Positions 1 through 9,914 are shown, numbered from the stretch's first letter. The stretch: DNA of 21,771 nucleotides from Desulfuromonadales bacterium C00003107 (GCA_001751225.1 MAXT01000370.1:1-21771), one strand, 5' to 3'. Notes: generated from the letters alone by a model not told the origin. Program-made: numbers and translations.

Positions 1-12
1 TCCTAGGCCCGG

Positions 13-42
13 TTTACCGCGTATCGGCAACCCTGCTATCCT
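13..42 (+). promoter_or_regulatory. weak candidate sigma70 promoter upstream of the DUF255 gene
   Basis: TTTACC (13-18) and TATCCT (37-42) are separated by 18 bases, each matching 4 of 6 consensus positions. It lies about 50 bases upstream of the start at 96. The match is weak and the upstream context lies outside the window, so this is only a suggestion. Confidence 0.2.
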
Positions 43-95
43 GAAGCTATTGACTGAGGAAATTTAGTCGCTCTTGGTGGTGAAAAGGATTTGCT

Positions 96-2234
<2,139 letters not shown>

Positions 2235-2248
2235 TTACCTCAGACACA

Positions 2249-2290
2249 GAACGCAAAAAAGCCGGGGTAACTCCCGGCTTTTTTGCGTTC
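2249..2290. terminator. bidirectional Rho-independent terminator
   Basis: Perfect 18-base inverted repeat: left arm GAACGCAAAAAAGCCGGG (2249-2266), loop GTAACT, right arm 2273-2290. The A-tract in the left arm and the T-tract in the right arm supply a U-run on both strands. It sits between two converging genes (stops at 2234 and 2320), so it should end transcription of both. Confidence 0.93.
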
Positions 2291-2319
2291 AGTACTAGAC
2301 CAACTTCAATTAGTTGTCC

Positions 2320-3969
2320 TTAGCCCTGCAGGACCTTGAGAAGATGGGGTACCAGCTGTTTTTTTCGCGACAGCACACCTTGCAATTCATAGAGCCCCGG
2401 CTCAAGTTCGGGATAGCCGATCAGGTAGGGCAGATCGGCCTCGCCATCGGCTAGCAGCAGGCTCGTCTCCCGCACGATATCGGTCACTAGCAGACCGGCA
2501 GCCGCCATTCCCCGGCTCCGCCGTAGATGGGCCAGTTCTTTGGTCAATTGTTTTTTAACGCTATGGAATTCTTCGAAACCGACCACCTCCACCTGCCCCA
2601 CCCCGAATAGCCGATCTCCTGCCCGGTATTCCTTGAAATCGGACAGGATTAAGTCTTCCATACTGTCGTAGGCGCTCAGCACGCTGCCGGCGGCAAACAT
2701 CTCCTGACCAAAACTCTGGGAATCGAGCTGCGCCAGTTCGCCGAGCCAGATCGCCAATTCCCTGTCAACATCGGTGGTGGTTGGCGATTTGAGCAGTACC
2801 GTATCGGACAGCAGCCCAGCCAGTAGCAGGCCGGCGCAAGTTTGATCCGGCTGCAAACCGGCCTGGCGATAGAGTGTAGCAACCAGCGAACAGGTACTGC
2901 CGAGGGGCTGATTGATGAAGCGAATCGGCCGCTCAGTATGAAAGTTGCCGAGCCGGTGATGATCAATGACCTCGAGAATTTCCACCCGGTCGGCTCCGGG
3001 AACCGCCTGAGACAGCTCGTTGTGATCAACAAGAATCAGCTTGAGCGGCGTCTCCACCAGCAGATCGCTCTTGGTGGCTACTGCGGTAACTCGCCCAGCA
3101 CTATCTAGCACCAGCACGCCAGGACAACCGCCATACAGCAGTTTCAGACGTAAATCTTCGCGGCAATCAAGTAGGCTCACCGTGGGACAATTGCGTTCCA
3201 TCAGGCAATGAACCGGCGTCGACAGTCGCGCTCGCCAGGCAGCAGTGGCGGTATCGAAGCTGGTACTGAGTACGGTTACCTGCCGCTGACGGGCAGTAGC
3301 CAGCAGCTCCGGGGATATCGTCCCACCGCCGGTAACCACCAGCACCCGCACCCCAAGATTTACAGCATGGGCCTGAATTTCCTGCCGATCGCCGGTCACT
3401 ACCAACAACCGGCGCGGATCACAGTGAGCCAACCGTTCTGCAAAAGATTCAAAGGCCATGGCGCCAACATAGAGCTCGAGTTCTTCAAGTTCTTGTTCGT
3501 TGACTGCGTGCAAGGCATTAGCCTGCAGACACTCCTGCAAGGCCGCAAGGGAGGTCAGCACCCGACGACTGGAGCCTTCGTCCGACGGCAGCAAAAACCC
3601 TTCAGCGGCCCGCTTAAGCATCATCAGCCCCTGGGGTCGCTGCTCATCGTCGGTCACCGGCAGCAGCCTAACATCGTGATAATGAAGTTTTTCCAAGACA
3701 ATTGCCAGAGGTGTCTGGCCACCGATGGTAACGGCTGGAGAACGAACCAGATCTCGCACCCTGGGGGAGACATCGGTAAGTAAAAGGGGCACATCAACAG
3801 CAAGACGATTCAGTACAAACTCGGTCTGTCGATTGAGGTTGCCGGCTCGCGCCGCGGTCACCCCGGTCAGGCCCTGCTGTTGGCGCAGGCGGGCATAGCC
3901 AATGGCACTGCAAATGGAATCGGTGTCTGGATGCTTATGACCGACCACATAAATCACGGGTTCGCTCAT
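2320..3969 (-). CDS. manganese-dependent inorganic pyrophosphatase (family II) with CBS and DRTGG domains
   Basis: Predicted to hydrolyse pyrophosphate to phosphate, pulling biosynthetic reactions forward. It is a DHH-superfamily protein of 549 residues with the family II signatures HKHPDTDS (11-18), VDHNE (314-318), DHH (336-338), GSTCSLVA (357-364) and the C-terminal DHHA2 motif SRKKQLVPHL (534-543). An insert of about 240 residues (about 65-305) splits the catalytic DHH domain and contains two CBS halves flanking a DRTGG-like segment (VTGDRQEIQ). Such inserts bind adenine nucleotides and regulate activity in characterised CBS-pyrophosphatases. ATG at 3969 is preferred because AAAGGA lies 8 bases upstream; a GTG at 3975 would extend the protein by two residues and overlap the preceding gene by 4 bases, but sits only 2 bases from that ribosome site. 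Last gene of a three-gene unit. Confidence 0.93.
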   Translation of the reverse strand: MSEPVIYVVGHKHPDTDSICSAIGYARLRQQQGLTGVTAARAGNLNRQTEFVLNRLAVDVPLLLTDVSPRVRDLVRSPAVTIGGQTPLAIVLEKLHYHDVRLLPVTDDEQRPQGLMMLKRAAEGFLLPSDEGSSRRVLTSLAALQECLQANALHAVNEQELEELELYVGAMAFESFAERLAHCDPRRLLVVTGDRQEIQAHAVNLGVRVLVVTGGGTISPELLATARQRQVTVLSTSFDTATAAWRARLSTPVHCLMERNCPTVSLLDCREDLRLKLLYGGCPGVLVLDSAGRVTAVATKSDLLVETPLKLILVDHNELSQAVPGADRVEILEVIDHHRLGNFHTERPIRFINQPLGSTCSLVATLYRQAGLQPDQTCAGLLLAGLLSDTVLLKSPTTTDVDRELAIWLGELAQLDSQSFGQEMFAAGSVLSAYDSMEDLILSDFKEYRAGDRLFGVGQVEVVGFEEFHSVKKQLTKELAHLRRSRGMAAAGLLVTDIVRETSLLLADGEADLPYLIGYPELEPGLYELQGVLSRKKQLVPHLLKVLQG

Positions 3970-3971
3970 GA

Positions 3972-4799
3972 TCACGGTCCTTTCTTTTGCAGGGTACCTC
4001 GCACATCCCCCAGACCGATAACATCTTCGACCACCACCTGAGCCGGGCGCCCCTGTTCATCGAGCCAGACATAGACAATGCCGTTATCAGTATCGAAGGT
4101 TTCTTTGTTAATTTGTACTTTGAGCAGCAGGCCCTGTTTAGGAAACTTCGGTCTCCGGGGCCGCTGTTTGATACCCAAAACTTCCACCACAATATCGTTG
4201 GGTCCCTTACTGTTGTAGGTAGGGATGTGATATTTGGCTCCCTCTACGACCGGACCGAAAACCCCATGACGAAAGTTGTAGAAAGCGGTCAGGAGATCGT
4301 TTGGCGCCTCCTGGGGCATCGGCAGAATCACATCTTCCTTTTGCCGACCGTTTCGATTAACACGTTGGATAATATGTTGTTGCTGATGATCAAATAGATA
4401 ACTCTTGAGACGGGAACGCTTTTGGCCATCCTTAGTTTTGAGGATATTTGAATCATAACGCAAGGAGGTGAAAAATCCCTTGTCTTCTAGTTGCATCAAC
4501 GAAGCGTTGTGCTGGGCACGATCACTGGTTATCCAAGCGGCTACCCCACGGGTTTTGGCTTCAAGGGTTGCCTGCCAGCGGTTCGGCTCCTCGGCAGGCT
4601 GTAGGCTCAATTCAGCCTCGGCGATGCGATCAAACCATAAAAAAGCGATATCATAACGATACTGTTCGGAAGCGGGCGGTGTCGGGGTGCACTTTTGAAC
4701 AACGGCAGCTTCTGATGCCCGGCTGGCGTCACAGGCGTAGAAGAAAACAAACAATACTAGCCCAAGTCCGATCAATTGACGCTTCCAAGCGGAATTCAT
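3972..4799 (-). CDS. secreted DUF3108 domain-containing protein
   Basis: A 275-residue protein with a clear N-terminal signal sequence: positive MNSAWKRQ, a hydrophobic stretch at about 9-23, and a likely cut near ASRASEA (about residue 30). The body matches the DUF3108 pattern of periplasmic beta-rich proteins (YRYDIAFLWFDRIAEAEL, then TRGVAAWI and YHIPTYNSKG), whose function is unknown; a lipid- or envelope-associated role is only a guess. GGAGGA lies 8 bases before the ATG. Its start overlaps the exchanger stop by 4 bases (ATGA, 4796-4799), so translation is probably coupled, and its stop lies within a few bases of the pyrophosphatase start. Confidence 0.8.
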   Translation of the reverse strand: MNSAWKRQLIGLGLVLFVFFYACDASRASEAAVVQKCTPTPPASEQYRYDIAFLWFDRIAEAELSLQPAEEPNRWQATLEAKTRGVAAWITSDRAQHNASLMQLEDKGFFTSLRYDSNILKTKDGQKRSRLKSYLFDHQQQHIIQRVNRNGRQKEDVILPMPQEAPNDLLTAFYNFRHGVFGPVVEGAKYHIPTYNSKGPNDIVVEVLGIKQRPRRPKFPKQGLLLKVQINKETFDTDNGIVYVWLDEQGRPAQVVVEDVIGLGDVRGTLQKKGP

Positions 4800-5728
4800 A
4801 GGAAAAGTCCTCCAATAAAGGCTATATATCCACCGAGCAGCAGCAGCCCCTTCCAGCGACAGATTTTATAGCGATGTCCCAGCAGAGGTATAAGTCCAAC
4901 GGAAAACAGTAGCATAATCGGCATTTGCAGGCGCAGCAGGGAAGGATCGACGGCCAGAGGCCGGATCATTGGACAGACGCCAAGGACGAACAGAATATTG
5001 AAAATATTACTACCTAGGACATTGCCGATGCTCAGCTCTGCATGTCCCTTCCAGGCGCTAAGGCCGCTAGCGGCCAACTCCGGCAGACTGGTACCGATGG
5101 CTACTACGCTGATACCAATGACCAACTCGGAGAGGCCCAGGGCCCGGGCCAGGATCACCGCCGAACGAACCATCATTTCCGCACCGATGCCGAGGCCAAC
5201 CATCCCCACCAGAACTAGTAAGGTATCCCGTGGCCGGGAACAGCTGGCCACCATAGCTGAACCATGATCAGTATCACCGTTGCGGCTGCGGGCAGTGCGC
5301 AGACAGTAACCAAGAAACCCCAGCAACAGAACAAACAATAGCGCCCCATCGGAGAAACCAAGCGTGCCATCCCATGCCAGCAGCAGCAACAAAAACGAAG
5401 CACCGATCATGAAAGGAACCTCGCGTTTGAGCAATGAACGGGGCACCATCAGTGGGGCGATCAGAGCGGTAAAACCGAGGATCAAACCGATATTAGCAAC
5501 ATTGGAGCCGACAATATTGCCGGCGGCAATATCAGATGAACCTCGAAAAACGGCCAGCAAAGAGACCATCATTTCAGGCATGCTGGTACCCAGAGCGACT
5601 ACGGTCATGCCGATTACCAGCGGGCGTATGCCATAGGAAGCCGCCAACCGGGAACTGGAATTTACCATGGTCTCGGCACCAACATAAAGAATGGCCAGGC
5701 CAAGTAGAAAAAAGAAAACGGCTATCAT
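4796..5728 (-). CDS. calcium/sodium antiporter (CaCA family, YrbG-like)
   Basis: Inner-membrane cation exchanger of 310 residues with about ten hydrophobic segments. It shows the two inverted alpha-repeats that define the CaCA superfamily: VALGTSMPE (44-52) with GNIVGSNVANIG (70-81), and VAIGTSLPE (209-217) with GNVLGSNIFN (235-244). The acidic residues in the two SxPE motifs and the asparagines of GSN bind the cations. The middle loop (about 143-168) is short and hydrophilic, as in prokaryotic members. Ion specificity (Na+/Ca2+, K+ or H+) cannot be read from the sequence. The start at 5728 follows an in-frame TAA directly, so no earlier start exists; AGGAG is rather far upstream (12 bases). 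First gene of the exchanger-DUF3108-pyrophosphatase unit. Confidence 0.92.
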   Translation of the reverse strand: MIAVFFFLLGLAILYVGAETMVNSSSRLAASYGIRPLVIGMTVVALGTSMPEMMVSLLAVFRGSSDIAAGNIVGSNVANIGLILGFTALIAPLMVPRSLLKREVPFMIGASFLLLLLAWDGTLGFSDGALLFVLLLGFLGYCLRTARSRNGDTDHGSAMVASCSRPRDTLLVLVGMVGLGIGAEMMVRSAVILARALGLSELVIGISVVAIGTSLPELAASGLSAWKGHAELSIGNVLGSNIFNILFVLGVCPMIRPLAVDPSLLRLQMPIMLLFSVGLIPLLGHRYKICRWKGLLLLGGYIAFIGGLFL

Positions 5729-5797
5729 TTAACGAAAGTTCTCCTGAAAAGTATCAGCGTTGCTGTCAAACTTGGCCGCTGGCCGGCCAAAAAGCGA

Positions 5798-5826
5798 TTG
5801 ACATCCTAGGGTTGGAACACTAACAT
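5798..5826 (+). promoter_or_regulatory. sigma70-type promoter of the ArsR-family gene
   Basis: TTGACA (5798-5803), a 17-base spacer and TAACAT (5821-5826, 4 of 6 matches). It lies 47 bases before the ATG at 5873. An AT-rich stretch at 5824-5840 containing two ATTC steps overlaps and follows the -10 element, a place where an ArsR-type protein could bind its own promoter. The operator is inference only. Confidence 0.5.
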
Positions 5827-5872
5827 TCATATATTCGATTTTTTATGTCATTGCTTGACACAGGGGAGCATT

Positions 5873-6172
5873 ATGCAGGACAACTTTGACAAAACAAAGA
5901 GTTACGAACGAGAAGCGGAAATCCTCAAAGTTCTTGGCCATCCCATTCGGCTTAAAATTGTCGCCGGCTTGCTGTCCGAAGCCTGCAATGTCAAAAAGAT
6001 CTGGGAATGCCTCGGTCTGCCTCAGGCCACCGTATCCCAACACCTCGCTTTGCTCAAGAACAAAGGCATTATTGAAGGACGGCGCAGCGGCGTAGAAGTT
6101 TACTATTCAGTAATATCTGAACAAGGCCGCTTGATTATCGAAGCGTTGTTCCAGCCCCCTTCATCAAAATAA
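5873..6172 (+). CDS. ArsR/SmtB-family winged-helix transcriptional regulator
   Basis: A 99-residue DNA-binding repressor. The ArsR pattern is clear: LKVLGHPIRLKIVAGLL (18-34), then the recognition helix region LPQATVSQHLALLK (49-62) and a wing with GRRSGVEVYY. Two cysteines, C38 (SEACNVKK) and C46 (WECLG), lie just before and in the helix region where many family members place metal or thiol sensors, so a metal, arsenic or sulfur-species ligand is possible; the inducer is not decided. ATG at 5873 is chosen because GGGGAG lies immediately upstream and the family core follows; a TTG at 5855 is in frame but poorly placed. Divergent from the exchanger gene, which makes that unit a possible target, and convergent with bioC. 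Confidence 0.9.
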   Translation: MQDNFDKTKSYEREAEILKVLGHPIRLKIVAGLLSEACNVKKIWECLGLPQATVSQHLALLKNKGIIEGRRSGVEVYYSVISEQGRLIIEALFQPPSSK

Positions 6173-6200
6173 TCTATCTAAAGTGATCTGCCGGCCTCAC

Positions 6201-7010
6201 TCATCGTGCCGGAGCGGTCGCCACCCCATAGACTACCTCATAACTGGCGGGGATTTTTCCAGCCTGCCCGTAGCGCTGTCTGTAGATATTTGTCATCTCC
6301 TGAAGCAGGCTACGGGAAGCCAGTCCCCGCGGTGCGTTTGAGCTTGCATTGCCAGCCCCGATAAGTTTCAGACTACGCAACAGGTCCGTTACTTCCCCAT
6401 GATATTCAATCAGGTCCTGCCGTTGAAGTTCTATGTGCTCAAATCCGGCCGTGGTGAGGGACTGTTGAACGGTCGCCATATCCGGCAACTCGTGCAGGTG
6501 CCCTGTCTCCCCCCCCCTGATTTTTGCTGCCTGCCGATAGGCGGTTTTAAGTTCCCACAGGGTATCTCGCCCGAACAAAGCAAAAGCAAAGAGGCCGCCC
6601 TCGCGCAGGATTCGGGCACTCTCGGAAAACGCACCGGGCAGATCAAGGACCCATTGATAAACGGAGGAAGAGCAGACCATATCTAGGCTTTGGTCGGCAA
6701 ATGGAAGGGATTCGGCGGCGGCATCGACAGCCAGGGATTTAGCAATACGGCTGCGGCTATGCAGGGTCATGCCATGGGCGATATCAGACAGAACGGGTTG
6801 CAGTCGGGGATAGGCTCTACAGAGCTCATAAGATAAAGTACCGGTGCCGCAACCGATGTCGAGAAAGGTTCCCTTTGCTGGACATCGCGGTCCCATAAGC
6901 TCCACAAGGTGAGTCACCACCTGTTTCTGCACCAAGGCATGGTGGTCATAGCGGTCGGCGCTAGAACTGAAATTGCGCCGCAATCGGCGGCTATCTAAAG
7001 CAGCATTCAT
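6201..7010 (-). CDS. bioC: malonyl-ACP O-methyltransferase BioC
   Basis: SAM-dependent methyltransferase of 269 residues that in known systems methylates the free carboxyl of malonyl-ACP so fatty-acid synthesis can build the pimeloyl chain of biotin. BioC-like features: an N-terminal stretch RRLRRNFSSSADRYDHHALVQ (8-28), SAM motif I LDIGCGTG (50-57), and the SSSVYQWVLDLPGAFSESARILREGGLFAFALFG block typical of BioC. The length is usual. The ATG overlaps the bioH stop by 4 bases (ATGA, 7007-7010). It is the last gene of the biotin operon, and no clear terminator was found between it and the converging ArsR gene. Confidence 0.9.
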   Translation of the reverse strand: MNAALDSRRLRRNFSSSADRYDHHALVQKQVVTHLVELMGPRCPAKGTFLDIGCGTGTLSYELCRAYPRLQPVLSDIAHGMTLHSRSRIAKSLAVDAAAESLPFADQSLDMVCSSSVYQWVLDLPGAFSESARILREGGLFAFALFGRDTLWELKTAYRQAAKIRGGETGHLHELPDMATVQQSLTTAGFEHIELQRQDLIEYHGEVTDLLRSLKLIGAGNASSNAPRGLASRSLLQEMTNIYRQRYGQAGKIPASYEVVYGVATAPAR

Positions 7011-7813
7011 GGCTGGCAGAACTCGCGCCAGAGCTTAAAAATTTCCTCTGGACAACTGAGAAAAGGGGCATGCCCCGCCTTTGCCAGCGGCTCAAAATTG
7101 GCCTCGGGTAAAGCATCGGCCAGATAACGTCCAGCGCCAAGAGGAACGATAGTATCTTCGGCCCCGTGCATAACCAGAGTGGTTACCTTCAGGTCGGCCA
7201 ACTGTAAGCGCAAATCACTTGTTCGCAAGGTCTCAAGGGCCGCAAGGGCAGCTTCTGCTTGCGGTGGGATAACCGAAGGGGAAAGATTTCCGTTGAGCCA
7301 TTGTCGGCGTTGTGCGCTTAGTTCCTGTTTAGCGAATTGCTGATCGAAGAAATCGTCCAGAGTCCTGGTATAACGTCGCTGCAGCCCCCGGGCCATGAGC
7401 CGCACCTGTCCATTGGGCAATCCATGGGGCCACTCTTCTTCGGCAACGAATCGTGGCGTGGTGGCCACAAGCAGTAAACGGCGGATCCGCTGAGTTGCTA
7501 AGGCCGCTAGCCTCAAGGCAATCTGACCGCCTAGGGACCAGCCCAGCAGACAAACTCCGTTAAGTTTCAGGCCTTCCATCCATGAGGCCAAATCGCCGGC
7601 CAAAGAATTAAGGCCATAGTCGACGCCGGCGGATGATTGGCCGTGTCCAGGTAGATCAGGGGCAAACACGCAAAATTCGTTACTTAAGGCCTGTAAAGCT
7701 TCGCTAAAAACCGCTGAAGACATGGCCCAGCCGTGAAGCAGCACCAGGGGCGGCCCGCTGCCGGCCTGCCGGTAGCTTATAACCCGACCGTCTGCTAAGC
7801 GCCATTCTTTCAT
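7007..7813 (-). CDS. bioH: pimeloyl-ACP methyl ester esterase (BioH-like alpha/beta hydrolase)
   Basis: A 268-residue alpha/beta-hydrolase. The oxyanion motif LLHGWA is at 25-30, the nucleophile elbow GWSLGG puts the serine at 93, the acid is probably D220 (HGAEDTIVP) and the histidine H248 (KAGHAPF), spaced much like the triad of E. coli BioH. In that role it removes the methyl ester placed by BioC, releasing pimeloyl-ACP and ending chain growth. ATG at 7813 is chosen over an in-frame start at 7909 because AAGGAG precedes it by seven bases, it overlaps the bioF stop by 4 bases (ATGA), and the conserved fold begins right after it. Other hydrolase subfamilies look similar, but the operon supports BioH. 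Confidence 0.85.
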   Translation of the reverse strand: MKEWRLADGRVISYRQAGSGPPLVLLHGWAMSSAVFSEALQALSNEFCVFAPDLPGHGQSSAGVDYGLNSLAGDLASWMEGLKLNGVCLLGWSLGGQIALRLAALATQRIRRLLLVATTPRFVAEEEWPHGLPNGQVRLMARGLQRRYTRTLDDFFDQQFAKQELSAQRRQWLNGNLSPSVIPPQAEAALAALETLRTSDLRLQLADLKVTTLVMHGAEDTIVPLGAGRYLADALPEANFEPLAKAGHAPFLSCPEEIFKLWREFCQP

Positions 7814-8985
7814 CGAGGGGCTCCTTGCACAGCTTGTACAACAGCTTGGGCAGCGGCACTCAGGTCGGCCGGCTGATGGACAGCCATCAAGGTGGCCCGC
7901 AAACGGCAACTGCCGGTCGGTACCGTGGGTGGTCGAATCCCTTGCACAAAGTATCCTTCAGCTAACAATCTTTGACTGGCAGCCATGGTCGGTTCAGGAT
8001 CGGCGGTAATAACCGGCACAATGGGACTTGGATGATCCACTACCGTCAGCCCTCCCGCGCGCAAACCGGAGACAAAGAGGGTTCGGTTTTCAAGCAACCG
8101 TTGTCGCAAAAGTGCCCCTTCCTCTCCGGCCACGATTTCCAAGGCGGCTGAAGCGGCGGCGGGTACTGCTGGAGGCAGGCTGGTGGAAAAGATGAAGGAT
8201 CGTGCCCGATTGATGAGAAGTTCAATGGCCGCAGCAGGTCCGGCCAGATAAGCGCCAGCCCCTCCCAGGGCTTTGCCCAGAGTGCCCATGTGCAGATCGA
8301 TATCTGTGAGACAGCCTAGATGTTCACCGCTACCGCGACCTCCGGCACCCAAAACCCCGGTACCGTGAGCGTCATCAACCATCAGCAGGGCATCGTAGCG
8401 GTTTTTGAGCCGCACCAGTTCAGGCAGCGGCGCTAGATCACCATCCATGCTGAATACACCATCGGTAACGATCAGCCAGCGACCTTTACGACGAGAAGAC
8501 TCCTGCGTCATAAGGGTCTCGAGAGCCGCAACATCTCCATGGGGATAGATGACCGTGCGGGCCTTGCTTAAGCGACAACCATCAATTATCGAAGCGTGAT
8601 TAAGGGCGTCGGAGAAGATCAAGTCCCCCTCCTCAAACAGCGCCTGCAAGATGCCGCTGTTGGCAGCATAGCCGGAATTAAATAGCAAAGCGCGTTCGCT
8701 GCCCTTAAAGGCGGCCAGGCCCTCTTCTAAGTGCTGATGACAGCTCATAGAACCCGATATCAGCCGACTGCCACCACTGCCGGCACCAAAGCGGGCTGTC
8801 GCTTGGCGGGCTGCCTCGATGACCTCAGGATGAGTCGCAAGACCGAGATAGTTGTTGGAGCAGAGAAGTAGCACCCGATAACCATCGATCTCGACATAAG
8901 GGCCTTGTTCGCCGGTGACCGTACGCAAACGACGAAGCAAGCCTCGCTTCTTAAGACTATGGAGTTGATTTTGCCATTCAATCAT
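7810..8985 (-). CDS. bioF: 8-amino-7-oxononanoate synthase BioF
   Basis: PLP-dependent alpha-oxoamine synthase that condenses a pimeloyl thioester with L-alanine, the first step of biotin-ring assembly. Visible: SNNYLGLATHP (43-53), GSGGSRLISGS (69-79), LFNSGYAANSG (101-111), the cofactor aspartate and histidine in DDAHGTG (204-210), and the PLP lysine K238 in GTLGKALGG. The length is 391 residues with the start at 8985, which gives the same ATGA 4-base overlap with the upstream gene seen throughout this operon; an in-frame ATG at 9000 would add five residues, and neither has a strong ribosome site. Whether it takes pimeloyl-CoA (from BioW) or pimeloyl-ACP (from BioC/BioH) matters here and cannot be read directly. 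Confidence 0.95.
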   Translation of the reverse strand: MIEWQNQLHSLKKRGLLRRLRTVTGEQGPYVEIDGYRVLLLCSNNYLGLATHPEVIEAARQATARFGAGSGGSRLISGSMSCHQHLEEGLAAFKGSERALLFNSGYAANSGILQALFEEGDLIFSDALNHASIIDGCRLSKARTVIYPHGDVAALETLMTQESSRRKGRWLIVTDGVFSMDGDLAPLPELVRLKNRYDALLMVDDAHGTGVLGAGGRGSGEHLGCLTDIDLHMGTLGKALGGAGAYLAGPAAAIELLINRARSFIFSTSLPPAVPAAASAALEIVAGEEGALLRQRLLENRTLFVSGLRAGGLTVVDHPSPIVPVITADPEPTMAASQRLLAEGYFVQGIRPPTVPTGSCRLRATLMAVHQPADLSAAAQAVVQAVQGAPR

Positions 8986-9788
8986 GATGGTTCTACCCAT
9001 TGGCGGGACCGGTGAAATTGGCCAATGTGATCGAAAAGCAATGGTTTACATTGCAGATAATCGATGAGCTCCGACAGGTTCTGTTCCCCGGCTGCGAGGA
9101 AAAAGGCTCGTCCGCCGCGCTCTTCGCCCTTCGGTTTTAGGTGGGGGAAACGGATATAGCCGAGCTGGGCACTGGCCACATAGCCGGCGGTATAGTCGGG
9201 ATCATCGGACCAGCAGAGCTCTGCCAGAACCCCCGGCGCTGTGACAACTTTTCCGGCCAGCACCAGAGCCTCGCGGACATGGGCATTGTCCAACCCCAAC
9301 GAACGCAAGCCGAGGGTCAATTCGTGACGCGCCTGCTCGGTCAGATCCATGCGGCTGACGCGAACGCCCCGTGCCTGATCCGGCTCAAGACGATAGCCAC
9401 TAACTGCATCAATAAGCATGGCTCCGCGCATATTATGGCCGTCCGGGGCTGCGCCTGAAGCCATAGCCACCATGGCCCCTTCGATCGCTGCGGATGTCAC
9501 GCCGGCCTTTTGTAAAATGGCGGCCGCGGCTCGACGGCCTTGATGATAATCATCCACCAGATAGGTGTGCAAATCTGGCAGCACCCCATAACCAATTTGC
9601 GCCTCATCCACTTTATCTATGGACAGTTGAATGGTTTCCGCCCTGCCCCGCATATGCTCCAAAGCTCTTTTTATCAGGCTGGCAGCTAACGGCTCGAGCT
9701 CTGCCTTTGTACTCAAATGTTCGGCACCGGAAAGATGGTGGCCATTGCGCGAGGCCTGCATGCGGATACTGTAGAGGGGACGTTTCAT
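8982..9788 (-). CDS. bioW: 6-carboxyhexanoate-CoA ligase (pimeloyl-CoA synthetase) BioW
   Basis: Activates free pimelate with ATP and CoA to pimeloyl-CoA. The 268-residue protein begins MKRPLYSIRMQASRNGHH and continues with GAEHLS, the start pattern of BioW proteins (YSVRMRAS followed by a GGEH-like block); further family-like blocks are ASGAAPDGHNMRGAML (about 119-134) and GVRVSRMDL. The length is close to the usual 250-260. The ATG at 9788 is chosen because homology starts there; an in-frame TTG at 9815 would add nine unrelated residues. No strong ribosome site is visible. First gene of the operon, directly behind a BirA-like operator. It is uncommon to find BioW together with BioC and BioH. 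Confidence 0.93.
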   Translation of the reverse strand: MKRPLYSIRMQASRNGHHLSGAEHLSTKAELEPLAASLIKRALEHMRGRAETIQLSIDKVDEAQIGYGVLPDLHTYLVDDYHQGRRAAAAILQKAGVTSAAIEGAMVAMASGAAPDGHNMRGAMLIDAVSGYRLEPDQARGVRVSRMDLTEQARHELTLGLRSLGLDNAHVREALVLAGKVVTAPGVLAELCWSDDPDYTAGYVASAQLGYIRFPHLKPKGEERGGRAFFLAAGEQNLSELIDYLQCKPLLFDHIGQFHRSRQWVEPS

Positions 9789-9818
9789 GGCTCGAAAGCT
9801 AGCATGATTTTTCAAATA

Positions 9819-9850
9819 TTGTCAACCTGGCAAGAGGTCAAAGTTGACAG
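9819..9850 (-). promoter_or_regulatory. candidate BirA (biotin repressor) operator and overlapping -35 element of the bio operon
   Basis: On the + strand TTGTCAACC (9819-9827), 14 bases, then AGTTGACAG (9842-9850). This matches the general bacterial BirA signal (TTGTnAACC, a spacer of about 14-16, GGTTnACAA); seven bases of each arm pair perfectly. On the coding strand of bioW the proximal arm contains TTGACA (9825-9820), a perfect -35, so bound BirA would block RNA polymerase. A -10 at the matching distance is weak (TAGCTT with an 18-base spacer). It is 31 bases before the bioW start. The pattern is seen directly; BirA binding is inferred. Confidence 0.7.
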
Positions 9851-9872
9851 CGACTTTTTGGTGCCTCAATTG

Positions 9873-9896
9873 AAAAAGGCCGCCCAAAGGCGGCCT
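9873..9896 (-). terminator. Rho-independent terminator after dxs
   Basis: On the minus strand AGGCCGCC, a 4-base loop, GGCGGCCT, then a run of T (9877-9873). It is a perfect 8-base GC-rich stem 18 bases beyond the dxs stop and just before the bio operator, so it separates the isoprenoid operon from the biotin operon. Confidence 0.88.
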
Positions 9897-9914
9897 GGCA
9901 ATCTGCGCTCTGCC

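Noticed and set aside
3208..3783. A 191-codon open frame on the + strand within the pyrophosphatase gene
   Set aside because: It covers the CBS/DRTGG region of a well-supported gene on the other strand; the translation is low in structure and proline- and glutamine-rich.
5771..5790. GGCC-rich inverted repeat in the gap before the ArsR gene as a terminator
   Set aside because: No T-run follows the stem on either strand in the right place, and both neighbouring genes diverge from this gap.
7814..7909. Longer start for the BioH-like protein
   Set aside because: The extra 32 residues are cysteine- and proline-rich, lie over the end of bioF in another frame, and a strong AAGGAG plus ATGA overlap mark the start at 7813.
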